This document shows, piece by piece, positions 1 to 11,488 of a stretch of DNA of 64,000 nucleotides; within the stretch, counting starts at the first letter, position 1; each line of letters starts with the position of its first letter. The stretch is taken from positions 6,603,501 through 6,667,500 of the forward strand of contig CM076153.1 in NCBI GenBank assembly GCA_038025085.1, read 5' to 3'. The position numbers were made by a program, and so were the translations under genes. The notes under the pieces are model-generated. The model ran no database searches. It saw only the letters and a list, made by a program, of their open reading frames with translations, and had not been told where the DNA came from. Source of the DNA: Tetragonia tetragonoides (lineage: Eukaryota; Streptophyta; Magnoliopsida; Caryophyllales; Aizoaceae).

Positions 1-1900
1 GCAATGCTAGTGATAAGAAAGAAAATCAATGCTCATGCAGTCACGCACATGGTGAAATAGCACAGTCAATGAACTGAAAGGCCACTTATGACCAAGAATG
101 GCATAAAGATATCATCTGATCATCTGCCACTGCCAGTGCAGTGTGTGGCAACGGAAAGTTGAAGGATTAAGTCAAGGATTTTCCATCTGACCATCTGTCA
201 GTGCAGAATAATTGATAATGGAAAATGGTTCCTTCAGTCCTTCTGGTCACATTAGTAGAGGGCTAATAATGTCAATACCTTATGACTTACATGATTGAAA
301 TATAGATATATGTTGTTTATCTTGGTTTCATTTTCATCGTCGATGTAGAATTTTGTTATTTTTGTTGAAATTCTAAGAATTCTAATAAATTCACAACCAA
401 TTAGCTGTGGTATTAGTCTCATACAGGGGTTATTCTATTGCTATCACCACATAGTATCCCGCAAATGCAACATAACAAGCACCAAAGATAAACTTAAAAT
501 TTACCCAAAATCAGGAAAAATTCATTAATGTTAAGTTGCCTCGATAATCAGATCGTAATGCAGCGTATCCGTTAATTCTCAGCTCCTTGCATAAAAATTT
601 AAATTTTCTTCCCAGAAAGCTACATTAGAGTAACATATGTTTCTCGCATGACAAAACGCTACGCATTTGGAAATAGGGGTAACTGATTATGCCTCCTTAA
701 ATTTTTAACTAGTCTTTTCTATCAGGTGCCATTCATCTGATATACACTGAGGCCTGAGGGATATATAATTAGCTGCAAATTTGTGTGCCATAACTTGTTA
801 AATGTTCTATCTTTACCTATTCATCCGTAGCAACGATCTGGGATCCTAGAATAGCAAACTGATTGGTTTAAAGGAAGATGGCAAGTAAAATAGTGTGAAA
901 AAAAGGGGAATAGTAAGTACTTTAATCTGAATGGAGAAAATAAGTTATTTTTCAACTAGAAAATTCGGTAAAAGGTTCTTAAGAGAAAGAGAACAAATAA
1001 AATAAATTTAAAAAAAACTACATCATACTAGCAACAAATGTTAACATACTATGAGCCATAATACCTTTCTCATGACATCTTTGAAGAGCTAATTAAGAGA
1101 AGTGTTGTCCATCATCCCTATAGTCTTGACTACTTGATTGTTGTTTTTGAATCTTTCACAAGGAACTCTAATGTTGCTTCTCATTTCTCATGCCTACATG
1201 CTACCAATTTGAAAAATAGCCAAAAAAAAAAAACACTATGACATTAGAAGATTCAATGCATTTTGATTTCATAATTCAACAAACAAATTATACCTCTACA
1301 TCAAACAGTCAAACAGGTTAAATGAATTTAAAATATAGCAATAAATGGGTTTGGGTCTTTAAAAGAACTGTTGCACTTGTCAGGTGAAAGTTGCACATAT
1401 CTTAAACTCATTACACCCAGAAGTTATAGACTTGATTACACTAGTTGTTATAGACTCTGTTAACAACAAGCGGAACAGTGTTAAAAATGCCTCTTGAGGT
1501 AAAACAGCAGTTAGATACCTGAATTGATCTATGATGCTAGGAGTGTATTCCCACCATCACTGAACTAGTTCAGCACTCCTACTTTTCTAAAACCAATGCC
1601 TGCATCTACCTGATTTTGTTAAATTAATAATTTCCGTCGTTGTCATGAGTTGGCCTAAACCAAATCAAACCTTTATCGTCAGTCTTATAAAATAAATGTA
1701 AGAATGTATGAGAAATAGGAATAAAATAATACAGTTCATCAATCAGCTAAACCACCAAAAATCCCTCTTTAATTGCTAAGGGACTGGTTCAAGTACATGT
1801 CCATTGATTATCTCTAATATCATCAAGCAGAAAAGCACGTTCAACGAAAACAGCAACCAAGAAAAGGAAAAAAAAATAAAAAATAAAAAAAATAAAAAGA
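1..1900. other. Non-coding AT-rich stretch
   Basis: I see no recognisable coding exon here. The sequence is AT-rich with short A and T runs. Stop codons are frequent in all frames, and no RNA gene or transposon terminus stands out. Confidence 0.5.
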
Positions 1901-1919
1901 AGCAAATTTCTAAGGAAAC

Positions 1920-2159
1920 ATGAACTTTCTTATAGATTTTATCGGTTGTGGGGCTGCTATTGTGGCAATTGCAGTGCTCTGTAACAACTGCATATTCGGA
2001 AAGAATGAGAAAGACGATGAAAACGAGAACAGCGTCAGACATTTTGAAAGAGTCCTAGCTGATGGGGGAATTGCTGGCCCTGATAATGCTAATGCAAAGG
2101 AAGCTGTTTCTATCACAAAGAGGCGTATCAGCAACAGCAATGGAGGTGAAGGTGACTAA
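1920..2159 (+). CDS. Possible small membrane protein (hypothetical)
   Basis: This is a 79-codon ATG-to-stop ORF. The first 22 or so residues are hydrophobic (MNFLIDFIGCGAAIVAIAVL) and could span a membrane or act as a signal anchor. The rest is charged and low-complexity, rich in Asp, Glu and Asn. I recognise no family. The 60 bp upstream are A-rich, and no splice partner is evident. It could be a short hypothetical gene, an exon of something larger, or chance; the hydrophobic-then-acidic arrangement is the only support. Confidence 0.2.
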   Translation: MNFLIDFIGCGAAIVAIAVLCNNCIFGKNEKDDENENSVRHFERVLADGGIAGPDNANAKEAVSITKRRISNSNGGEGD

Positions 2160-2527
2160 TCGAATTCTTCTGTTTTTACAGCTACACGCACTGTTTATAC
2201 CATTCTTTTGGTCAAAACATGTAAGAGATAACAAAGCTATGTTTGGCTTGATTTCATTTATGTTGTGATATGGGCTGTTCTGTTAATAGGTGCAACTCAA
2301 AGTATTTGTTCATGTAATTGCTTGTGTCAGTTTCAAAATTTTGATGATATATAATCTAACTTCATTTGCCAAGTAGCTATGCGTCCAATTCCAGACAGAG
2401 TTAACCCAAAATTGAAGATGCAACTAGCATTCAGTCATGAAAAATCTCATGTAAGACCCCCGATTTAGGGGGGACCTAAATGTAAGTTGTATAGTGTGTT
2501 CTCCCCTCCTTTTCACTTCTGTTTTCC

Positions 2528-2660
2528 CTGCCCGGTTCTTTTTTTTTTAAGATAGCATGGGTATCCCTTTGCTTGACTAATCCCATGGGGCCCTGAAGTT
2601 AGCGACCAGGAAAACCTCCAATGCCCCCCCCCCCCTGCTCGCTTCACATCACAGCTTCAC
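2528..2660 (-). mobile_element. SINE-like retroposon, poly(A) family, copy 1
   Basis: Read on the minus strand, this block carries GGGATTAGTC followed by GGATACCCATG and ends in an A-run (TTTTTTTT near 2540-2548 on plus). The same pieces in the same order recur at 29375-29545 and 37793-37855. From memory, GGGATTAGTC plus a GGATACC-type end before poly(A) resembles plant Au-like SINE 3' ends; that assignment is inference. A C-run of about 13 bases sits at its other side. Confidence 0.45.
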
Positions 2661-4629
2661 CTCTCTTCCCCATTTTTGTATGCTTCTTTTTCATCTAAAG
2701 CATATGTATACAGGTTAAGGTTGACAATTGATCTGGATTGAAGAGTTTCATGCTAGGTTAAGAGTGATTTTATTTGTTAAGGTACCAAGCTAGTGATCCC
2801 ACTTCACAGATTTGTAACACAGAGAAATTTAAGATCAGGATGCAAAGTAAAAATGGCATAGAATCTGGAATGATGACTGAAAAAAAACAACCAGAGCTGA
2901 CAAATGTTCCAAGACTATAACCCACCATTGAGACTTGAGTAGGGATTCGCTCAATTAAAGTCTCCAGCCACAACTCAACCCCGGCCAAAAAAATGGTCAC
3001 TTTTGGCTTGACATGTCTCAGAGTTTGAGCTCAAATTTAACCTTTTTCCTTGTTGCTTAATACGGTTTCCCCATTAACAACCCTTGCTGTATGCAGGGTC
3101 TACTGTCTAGGGATGTCCAAACACACATTGGGCTTCTAAGCTTAAAACAACACATCACTGGGCTCAAACTCACTTTAGCTTAACAATCATGCCAAAATTT
3201 CAAGCTTGCTTACCTTCAAACACTGCGAGCAGCTTGTTTTGAACCTCAACAATCAAGCAAATAACAATAAAACCCCCAAAGGCCAAAAGTAAGGCTGGAT
3301 CAGACATTGAACAGTCCAACCCTCTAAAATGGTCTAGACTCTAGATTTGCACCCAGCGAAGTTGGACAAAATCTTTGGGTCAGGCCTAGAAACATCCTAC
3401 GACTACGTAACCCAATGGGACACCATAAAGCAAAGTCTGCTTAATAAGGCAGAAAGCAGTATACATGCTACTTGAGCCTCTGGGAGATGCTTCGTCAGCT
3501 TTTTACGTGCACTCACATTGCAAATATTCAATTGAAAACACCCAAGCATCCTTGACAGGAACATAGAAACACAGTAGCAGGCTAGCAGCTGAATCTTTTG
3601 CCTCCATATACAGTAAAAAATCAAACTAGTGTGGGTTGTGAAAAGGGTTGTGAGAACTTAACAGTATGATTAAGTTTTCTTCCATATGGAGTAGAAATAG
3701 CAAATGCATAGGCATAGGCATAAGTTCCAACGATTCACTTACATCAACAATAAATGCTTTCTCGGCGTGGCTCCAGTTGCTAATAGATGGCAATTTATTT
3801 CCATTGGTTTGGACTTTCACTACGTATACCCTGCATCAGATAACCTATTGTGTATTGAAGACACTGCCATGAAGGAAGAAGCAATTGGATGTTGATTGCA
3901 AATTTTAAATAACTACAATGGCGAAAAATCAACATTTGTAACAGTTTAACCAAAAATTCAACAGGACATCAGAACTTAGCATGAAATATTTTAAAAGACC
4001 ACTAGCTTTCAAATTCATAGCAGTTTTACTTGACCTTATTACAGCAGTGAACAAAGTAGCTAACTCTGTCAAGCTAAGCTGGCAGCAGCAATCATCAAGA
4101 AGATGCAGCTGAGTAGAGCTGACACTAATGCCAATTGGTGCCCTGGGTTTCTACTCATTTATTTTTTGGAATCAATCATGACTGTTAAGTAAGAGAAATA
4201 GCTAAATGAAACAAAAACATTTTCCTCATAATTTAAATAACGTACTCCAAAAAAAAGATCAGCAAGACTCCAAAATTATCAAGCAACAAGACCATTTTTA
4301 TTAAAGAAAATCCATTTCACATTGACATTTGAAAATGACCAGTTTCAGCATCATGACAGCATATACAGATTATAGACTGAAAAGAAATCAGGTTTTTGTC
4401 TCAAGCAACTGAATTATAGATAAGTACCCCAAAAATAAGGAAGCCTCATAGCAGTCAGCACTAGACTAAAGTCCAAACAAAGTATAACCAACAAGACCGA
4501 AACACTTTTCTGAGCTCCCTGGGAAGTGGGAACAAATAGTGCACTCAAAGCTTCAGAAGTACCCACTAGGTAGTAGCAGATGTTACCTGAGTTCCCTTTA
4601 ACCTCGCATAAGCATCCAAATGACAAAGT
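2661..4629. other. Non-coding stretch with possible MITE remnant
   Basis: I found no gene. Around 3110-3400 there is a repeat-like segment that begins with TAGGGATGTCC and ends (reverse complement) with a related TAGGATGT motif, loosely like the hAT-type MITE ends seen at 30935-31519. No clear target duplication could be matched. The remainder is AT-rich with no recognisable exons. Confidence 0.3.
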
Positions 4630-5196
4630 TTGAAACTCCCCATTTGTCAAGACCTCAAATATGGAAATATATGCTCTTATCCTCATCCTTTTTGGCTCTT
4701 TAATCGCTGCTCTTTCACTGAGTTATCTCTGCAGAAGATGTTAAAGAAGAGTGAAATCCGCATCCCATCTTTTGCACACAGAAATAGCACCAGTCAAGCT
4801 GATCAATCACTCAGCACAATTAGTTCCTTTGCTTCTGAAGCTTACAGTGAATATGAGATAGGGAACAGGAGTTATAGTGTAGGAGATGACGTGCTTGACA
4901 GAGTTACCAGAATCAGAAATGATACTGTTACTGACTACAGCAGCAGAATTGATTTTGCAAATAAACCTCACAGCTCTTTTGGCAGCTATCATGGAAGTAC
5001 ATCCAACCATAGAGATGATGATGATGCTTACGATGGCTTCAGCGCTCTTTACGCTGAATCTGGGCATCATTTTTCCAATGACTCGGAGAATTGCTATGAA
5101 GGAGGCAACACTAGTCTAAGAGATTTTAATCATGGAGACGGAAGTCTTGACATGGATGCTGAGGTGGATGCAGAGAAAACTAGTGCAGAAGAATAG
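4630..5196 (+). CDS. Hypothetical protein or exon, serine/acidic-rich
   Basis: The open frame is 188 codons. Its credible part starts near 4739, directly after a pyrimidine-rich tract ending in CTCTGCAG, which looks like a splice acceptor. From there the frame encodes a hydrophilic Ser-, Asp- and Asn-rich segment of about 150 residues ending at a TAG near 5195. In the neighbouring frame an ATG at 4659 opens a 27-residue very hydrophobic peptide (MEIYALILILFGSLIAALSL) that stops just as the acidic part begins. A single frameshift would join the two into a membrane-anchored acidic protein. I recognise no family; it may be a decayed gene, a middle exon or a chance ORF. Confidence 0.25.
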   Translation: MKLPICQDLKYGNICSYPHPFWLFNRCSFTELSLQKMLKKSEIRIPSFAHRNSTSQADQSLSTISSFASEAYSEYEIGNRSYSVGDDVLDRVTRIRNDTVTDYSSRIDFANKPHSSFGSYHGSTSNHRDDDDAYDGFSALYAESGHHFSNDSENCYEGGNTSLRDFNHGDGSLDMDAEVDAEKTSAEE

Positions 5197-5279
5197 TAAC
5201 AGCAATGAAGGTACAATGGTGAAGGAGGAGCCAATTTTAAAGAGGATAATTTCAAATCATGACAGGTAATCTAAAGGCC

Positions 5280-7540
5280 CTTCATTGTTATATTCAGGAA
5301 TGTCTAATGCCAACTTTCTCTGTATTGCAATTTCTAGTCATTTGTTCTAAAGTCCCTCGCCCCTGGAGAAATACACATTGGGTTGTTGATGTTTTTCATC
5401 AAATGTACTAAAGTGATTAAATGGATGTTCGGTATTCTAGTGTCGAAGATAGTTATACTGTTGATGCAATATGTTTTTGGTGAAAGTATCTGATCTATTA
5501 CCAAACAAAAGCTTAACAAAGCATGAGAGTTTTTTGAGTTTACCAAAAAGTCAAACAGAAACAAAATGAAAAGTTAGCAATCTTTTGGGTTATTCAATCA
5601 TTTGCGTATTTTGTTCCTCGTGAAATATTAGACAAATTGTCCCAACAAGGTGACCAGATCAATTGTGTGAGAATGAATTTCTACTTCTGTAATGGCTTTC
5701 ACATTTTCCAAGCACTATCGGCTACACCTTACAAGTATCATGGAAGGGGAAAACCATATAGCAAAGAGAGAGTGAGACTCTTCGTCAAAGACAATCAGAG
5801 AAAATAAGTTGAATGCCTTGTCATAATCAGGATAACTTGAAAAACACATGGATAGCAACTAATAGTCTAATACCATATGGCTACATATAGAAACAGCATC
5901 ATTAAGTTATCATTTGCTAACTAACAACTCGTAGGTAAAGCTACCAACAATTTAAAATAAAACAGGGAGAGCAACTGTAGTGACCTCATTAGATTACTTC
6001 CGAAAAGGAATAAGAATTAAGAGAAGGAAAAAGATTCAATTGCAGTACTTACTGTCTCACTAAGTAAGAGGTAAGAGAAATATAATTGTGCAAATTAAAC
6101 CTTCAAACACACTATACTTATCAAACATACAATATGCATGGATTTTCAATCTCTCGCATATTTTAAGTTTATCAATACAAGACATTTTGAGCCGTTGAGG
6201 AATATTGTATTTCCCTGCAGCCCCAGTTCAATTGTAATAGGTCAAACAAATGGTTTAATTCAGGGTATATGAGTCAGCTTTGACTTTATGACAGTGGGGA
6301 CCGGAAGATCTTTTCATTCACATTTATGTGTTGCATATATATATTTTTTGTCAGCATCTAATTCATTTATTATTTCAAACAACCTAACTAATTGGTTCTA
6401 TAATTCGGTTTTTAGTCCATGAAGCATCTTAATAAAGCATCAAGGCTTGATGAAAGCATATTCTTGAAACCCTGGTGCCATGAACATTGATCTTTATTTT
6501 TGAAGTTACTAGTCTTGGACATCCCAAACCCACCAACCCTAAGAAGAAAAGGAATATTAAAAGACATTGATGTCACCAAGTCTATCACAGCGAGTGAGAA
6601 AATTCAAAGAAGAAGAATACTTACAAACTAAGACTTGTCCTCATGTTAATTTGGAGCTGTTTTGTCCTTCAATCAGTATCTCGCAATGGAGAGAGAATTT
6701 TAATCAAGCGACAATGCTACCAATTTTGGATGTGGATGCCTTGATATGGCATCAGCAGATAGTTTTTTCAGGTAGCCGTTTGATTCAGATTTACCAATAT
6801 CAGTAGTGAGTAGGGGAAGTGATAACAGAGGAAAAAACAAATTTTATTATAAAGCTTCTCAGGAGCGACACCTTGATATTGTATGAGCAGATAATCTCAT
6901 TAAGTTGCCTTGAGTCCAATTCAGACTGACCAATAACAAGCAGTAGCTATCAGGGAAAACAGGGGAAGAGATAAATTTTCAAGTTAAAGATTTACTATGA
7001 GCAAAACTTTTCTGAAAGCAAGACAACAATCAGCAACATCGGAAAATGTACATCCACAATGGCCAAATGTCTGAACTTCAATGTATGTCAAGAATACTGT
7101 GACATGAAAGCCTTAGTCGAAAATGAAGGCTTCACATTTTGTATGTATTCAATTTGCATTCCTCAAACAGGATAGATATTACAGGAAATTACTAAACTGT
7201 GTTGTGAACATATACAGCTTCAAACAAAAAAGTAAAACACAAAAGGCTTCAAACCATACCTTAAGGAATGCCACATGGAGTGTTCTTGACAAAGGGAAGG
7301 CCTAGGACATTTGAGACTCAAAAGGCGTCAGCTGAAACTGCTTTATACTGTTGTATATTCTCAGCTCTGCCGTTCTTTTGTGTGTCTGAAAGAAGTCTGG
7401 AAACACGTTAGGACTTGGACAGCTAGGGAGTCAGAGTGACTTCTAGCATGAATCTCCCATCATATATGATTAAAGAACAGGGAAGGCATGCCATTAGGTT
7501 CTTCGTAAGTCATAATGTCAATCCATATGTGACATCAATT
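5280..7540. other. Non-coding stretch downstream of the PPR gene
   Basis: I see nothing recognisable as protein or RNA coding. The segment is AT-rich. The part nearest 7558 is the probable 3' untranslated and terminator region of the minus-strand PPR gene. Confidence 0.4.
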
Positions 7541-7557
7541 TTAAAGGAAGCTAGTGA

Positions 7558-9624
7558 CTAGTCTCTTGCCAAAATCCAGCTGCAGCCTGCAGATTTTCTA
7601 ATCCCTTTTGATTTTTGGGTCATTCTGATCTCATCCCCATCTTTTATTCCTAAGGTAGAGTACAAGTTTGACAAGACCACTAGTGCAGTCGCATTATCAG
7701 GCTCCAATCTCATAATCTTTTCAGCTGCAAGCTTTGCGATATCAGGACGCAAGTACGAGCAACTTGCACTGAGAAGAGCTCCCCAAACTCCAGAATGAGG
7801 TTCAAATGGCATTGAATTGATCATACAAACTGCTTGGTCAATCAATCCTGCTCGACCAAGGAGATCAATCATGCATGCATAGTGATCAGGCCCTGGCTCA
7901 ACGTGATAGTCTGACCTCATGGATTTGAAATAATCTTGTCCTTCTTCCACAAAACCCATGTGTGCGCAAGCAGAAAGAACACCCAGGAATGTGATTTCAT
8001 TAGGTTCTTGCCCCTGACTCTGCATTCTTCTAAACATATTAAGTGACTCTCGTCCTAGCCCATGGTAGGCAAACCCAGTAATTATCGAGTTGAAAGAAAT
8101 AATGTTTGGTAAAGCAATATCCATGAAGACACGATACGCATCAGAAATATTTCCACACTTCGAGTACATTGACATCAATGAATTTTGGACAGACAAATCA
8201 GAGTCCATATGCATCTTCACCACATGAGAGTGAAGTTGCAATCCAACAATTAAATTAGCTAAACCAGCAGCAGCACTGATCACACTGCTTAACGTAAGAA
8301 CATTTGGTCTAAATGATCTTCGAGCCATGAAAATGTACCAGTGAATAGCTTCAATAAATTTTTCAATGCTCCCCAATCCACAAATAACAGTTGTCCACAC
8401 AACATCATCTTTCTGAGGCATCAAGTTAAATAAATCAATGGCCTTTGCAACATCCCCTATTCCACATAACCCTCCAATGATTGTTGTCCAAGAAACTATA
8501 TCTCTTTTAGGCATACTTTGAAAAAGACCATAAGCTTCTTCAAGTTTATAAGCTTGAACATAGGACACAATTAATGAGTTCCAAGACACTATGTCTTTCT
8601 TGCTCATGAAATGGAACACTCTATTAGCATCATCTAAACAACCAAATTTACCATACATATTGATGATAGAATTGCTTAAGATGACATCATAATCAAATCC
8701 CATACGTGAAACTAACCCATGGACTTGACACCCTTCACCATACCTATGATCGTTTCCACAAGCATCAATGATTGTGGTTAAAGTCATAGGATTAACTTGT
8801 ACAACCCCTTCATGTCTCATAAACAAAAACAAAACAAACCCATCCTTCAAATTTTCAGTCCTCATATACCCATTAATCATTGCCGTCCAAGACACAACAT
8901 TCTTCACTGGCATCATATCGAACAACTTCCTAGCATCATCAATCATTCCTTTTCTACAATACCCATCAACCATTGAGCTCCAAGAAACAACATCTTTCTC
9001 CACCATCCCATCGAAAACCCGAACAGCTTCATTGAATTCACCAGCCTTCAAATACCCACAAATCAAACCATTAGCACAAACAGGGTCACGCCAATGTCTA
9101 GGCATATCATTATATAACCTCTCTGCCTCTCCAAACATGGCGGCACGAGCAAAACCCGCAATCATAGTTGCATAAGAGACTGCATTTCTATCCACCATCC
9201 TATTAAACAACTCATAAGCTTCATTAATCCTCAACCCATTACGCACATACCCTGTGATCATTGCATTCCAAGATGCAATATTCCGTTGAGGCATTTCATC
9301 AAACACCTGGCGTGCTTTACAAAGCTTGCCATTTTCTGCATAAACAGTAAGAAGGGCAGTCCAAGTAATGGTATTTTTAACCGACATACTATTGAATATC
9401 GACTCTGCCTCGTTAATATTACCATTTCTTCCAAATTTGGTGATCTGGGAATTGTATAATACAATTGATCGTTCACTATTTTGCCTGTTTGAGAAGTCAT
9501 TTTCTCCGTGATTTGAGTTTGATAATATTTGAGGGGTGAGACTTGAATAACAAGAGACTAATTTACGAAAATATGGAGGTTTGTAGCTTCTATGTACAAA
9601 GATTGAACACTGTTTTATTAGCAT
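7558..9624 (-). CDS. PLS-class pentatricopeptide repeat protein, At1g53600-like
   Basis: This is an intronless 688-residue ORF. About 45 N-terminal residues are rich in Ser, Arg, Lys and Tyr without acids, as in a mitochondrial presequence. Tandem PPR units of the P, L and S kinds follow, visible as repeated 'VVSWTAMINGY', 'ARKLFDMMP' and 'NSLMSMYSKCG' patterns. The C-terminus reaches an E-type motif (EPGPDHYACMIDLLGRAGL, then HSGVWGALL) and stops at SWILARD. There is no DYW domain and no E+ extension such as the VHNF-type continuation of many relatives. As far as I recall it is colinear with Arabidopsis At1g53600, a mitochondrial PPR protein. PPR proteins of this class bind organellar RNA and usually serve C-to-U editing, with a DYW partner when they lack one. 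The first in-frame ATG is used as start. The target site cannot be read from the sequence. Confidence 0.93.
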   Translation of the reverse strand: MLIKQCSIFVHRSYKPPYFRKLVSCYSSLTPQILSNSNHGENDFSNRQNSERSIVLYNSQITKFGRNGNINEAESIFNSMSVKNTITWTALLTVYAENGKLCKARQVFDEMPQRNIASWNAMITGYVRNGLRINEAYELFNRMVDRNAVSYATMIAGFARAAMFGEAERLYNDMPRHWRDPVCANGLICGYLKAGEFNEAVRVFDGMVEKDVVSWSSMVDGYCRKGMIDDARKLFDMMPVKNVVSWTAMINGYMRTENLKDGFVLFLFMRHEGVVQVNPMTLTTIIDACGNDHRYGEGCQVHGLVSRMGFDYDVILSNSIINMYGKFGCLDDANRVFHFMSKKDIVSWNSLIVSYVQAYKLEEAYGLFQSMPKRDIVSWTTIIGGLCGIGDVAKAIDLFNLMPQKDDVVWTTVICGLGSIEKFIEAIHWYIFMARRSFRPNVLTLSSVISAAAGLANLIVGLQLHSHVVKMHMDSDLSVQNSLMSMYSKCGNISDAYRVFMDIALPNIISFNSIITGFAYHGLGRESLNMFRRMQSQGQEPNEITFLGVLSACAHMGFVEEGQDYFKSMRSDYHVEPGPDHYACMIDLLGRAGLIDQAVCMINSMPFEPHSGVWGALLSASCSYLRPDIAKLAAEKIMRLEPDNATALVVLSNLYSTLGIKDGDEIRMTQKSKGIRKSAGCSWILARD

Positions 9625-9769
9625 GAGAAAAACGGCACCACAAAACCAAGCATGAATTGATCAGTTTTTTTAAAAACTGCTGGTTAAGGTTAATTAAGGT
9701 TAACCAACTTGCTCTCAGTTTATGAACTTTTCTATTGAACAGTTGAACTCCGTCCCTGTTTTAATCAAA

Positions 9770-9945
9770 CTTTTGCACAAACATTCCCTATATACCCTTA
9801 TGAGTAACCCATCTCTCTCTCCTGTAAAACCATCTCTCCCTCCCCCCTCTCTCTCTCCTGTAACCTCCAAACTCACCATCTCTCCCGCCACCACTAGCAG
9901 CCTTCGTCCTTCTCCCTCTCTCTCCTCTCCTTTTCTGTCTCATCA
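9770..9945. repeat. CT-rich low-complexity tract
   Basis: The plus strand is strongly pyrimidine-rich here (repeated TCTCTCTCCTGT and CTCCCTCCCC-type runs). It sits 150-320 bp upstream of the PPR start codon, so it may lie in that gene's promoter, and it borders the G-rich repeat that follows. Confidence 0.6.
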
Positions 9946-9954
9946 ATTTTTGCT

Positions 9955-10165
9955 TGATTTGTGGTGGGGATGGGTGGGGTTTCGGGGCGGTGGGGGTGGG
10001 TGGGGTTTCGGGGATGGGGTGGTTTCGTGGGTTTTGGGCTGGAGGTGGGTTTTATGGTGGGTTTCGTGGTGGGGGATGGGTTTTGGGGGTGGTTTTAAGG
10101 TGGGTTGGAGGTGATTTCGTGAGTTGGAGGTGGGTTTTGGGGTGGTTTCGTGGGTTGGTCGAAAA
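9955..10165. repeat. G-rich degenerate minisatellite with quadruplex potential
   Basis: The plus strand consists of degenerate units around GGTGGGTTTCGGGG and GGTTTCGTGGGTT, with many runs of three to five G separated by 1-7 bases. The repeated TTTCG(T/G)GG core is visible at least seven times. Long ORFs across it are low-complexity Gly/Trp/Val products of the repeat, not genes. Confidence 0.7.
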
Positions 10166-10184
10166 GAGAGAGTTTACAGGGAGA

Positions 10185-10240
10185 GATGCTACATCCAACA
10201 CTGTGTGGGTGAACAGAATACCCACACAGTGTGGGACCCA
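10185..10240 (+). repeat. Dispersed hairpin repeat, copy A
   Basis: A perfect 13-bp inverted repeat pairs 10198-10210 with 10220-10232 around a 9-nt loop (left arm ACACTGTGTGGGT). It is preceded by GCTACATCCAAC, which is shared with copy C at 14.65 kb. It is followed about 100 bp later by a CT-rich tract (10315-10385), an arrangement mirrored by copy B at 19.32 kb on the other strand. Confidence 0.7.
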
Positions 10241-10314
10241 TTGTATTTCATTTCTCCCTAATGTATCTATACCGAGTTTAATACATTTGTACGCCAAACT
10301 CTCAGGTCTCACCC

Positions 10315-10385
10315 CTCTCTGTGTCTCTCCTCTTCTCTCTTCTCTCTTCTCTCTTCTCTCTTCTCTCTTCTCTTTCTCTCTCCTG
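10315..10385 (+). repeat. (TTCTCTC)n pyrimidine microsatellite
   Basis: About seven heptamer-like TTCTCTC units occur in a row on the plus strand. They resemble a CT-rich plant 5' leader. A short open stretch (ATG near 10473, about 36 codons to a GT at 10579) follows, but I cannot link it to any gene. Confidence 0.6.
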
Positions 10386-10399
10386 TCTCCTCTCATCTG

Positions 10400-11480
10400 T
10401 GGCCTTCATTCAGCAAACAACGCTCAAATTTCGGCAAACCCCAATTTTTCATCATCATGAGCTCAAAATTCGGATGATTTCTTGTAAACAACGCTCTCAT
10501 GGTAATGGAAGGTTCGATCCCAAATCTCACCCTTATGATCCTGATGACGAGTTTCTTCAAGCTTCCTTCTCATTCCAGGTATCCTGATGATTTCATTGCA
10601 TTTTTCTGACGGCAAATAAGAGAACTGCCGCCAAAGTGACTGAATTTCAGGTTGTTTCTGCCTTGCTTTTGTTTGTAATTTGATAGTTGATATATGGAGT
10701 AGCTATTTTCACCTTTCAATTTACTTTCTCTTTTATTATAGATATGTTGATTAATGTCTCACGAGTGTAGAATCGTTAGCTGATAGCAATGTGACAAGAA
10801 CCACTTGCAATTTCTCAATTTTAGGGTTTTACATTATACTCAAAGTGATAGGTGTTCTGATTTCTGTTTCTCCTAACTTATGATGTTTCATTTTGTTAAA
10901 TTGTGGTATTTTCCAACAGAAAATTGCAATATAGATGGTAATTTCAACAAATATGGGAAATTCTATGAGTTCTCTGTTTAGTTCTGAGTTATCATTGTTA
11001 TAGGTGCTTCATAGAGTCTGTCTCTTTATGCATATTTCAGAGTTTATAATTGTAGAGAAGTGTGAAGGAAATTGGTGAATTTTGGCTATCTCAATGTCCA
11101 AAATTTTGGTAGAATGTGGAAGTTGGCGATTTGTTTATATATTCTTCAACCAGGTTTATTGAAGGTGATAAATTCCATATTTACTTGCTATGCTTAAATT
11201 AGTACTGGTCTATACTAGCTTTCCTTTGATATCATTTGATGCTAGACAGTGGCTAATGTGATGTCTAAAGTTTTAATTGCACAAAGCTTTAATTCTCTCT
11301 GACTATAGCTTGCATAATATGTTCTCATGTGAGGGCCTGAAGCCAAGGTCAGTAAATTTCATTGTTGTTTGCTCGTTAATCTTCTTTCGGTTGCCTTCTA
11401 TATATGCTCATTGGTCAGTTACTGCATTCATAAGTTTATAGGCAAGAGGTGATTCAGAGTATTTGTCCATAATGTGTGGT
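10400..11480. other. Non-coding or unrecognised stretch
   Basis: Apart from a possible short first exon around 10473-10578 (ISCKQRSHGNGRFDPKSHP and onwards, followed by a GGTATCC donor-like site), I see no coding sequence and no homologous downstream exon. The possible exon is unproven. Confidence 0.3.
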
Positions 11481-11488
11481 AATTAGAT

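Noticed and set aside
10052..10396. Arg/Glu-rich minus-strand ORF
   Set aside because: It is the translation of the CT heptamer tract and the G-rich minisatellite.
9722..10460. Gly/Trp-rich plus-strand ORFs suggesting a glycine-rich protein
   Set aside because: The composition changes completely between frames and follows the minisatellite; no conserved start, signal or splice structure.
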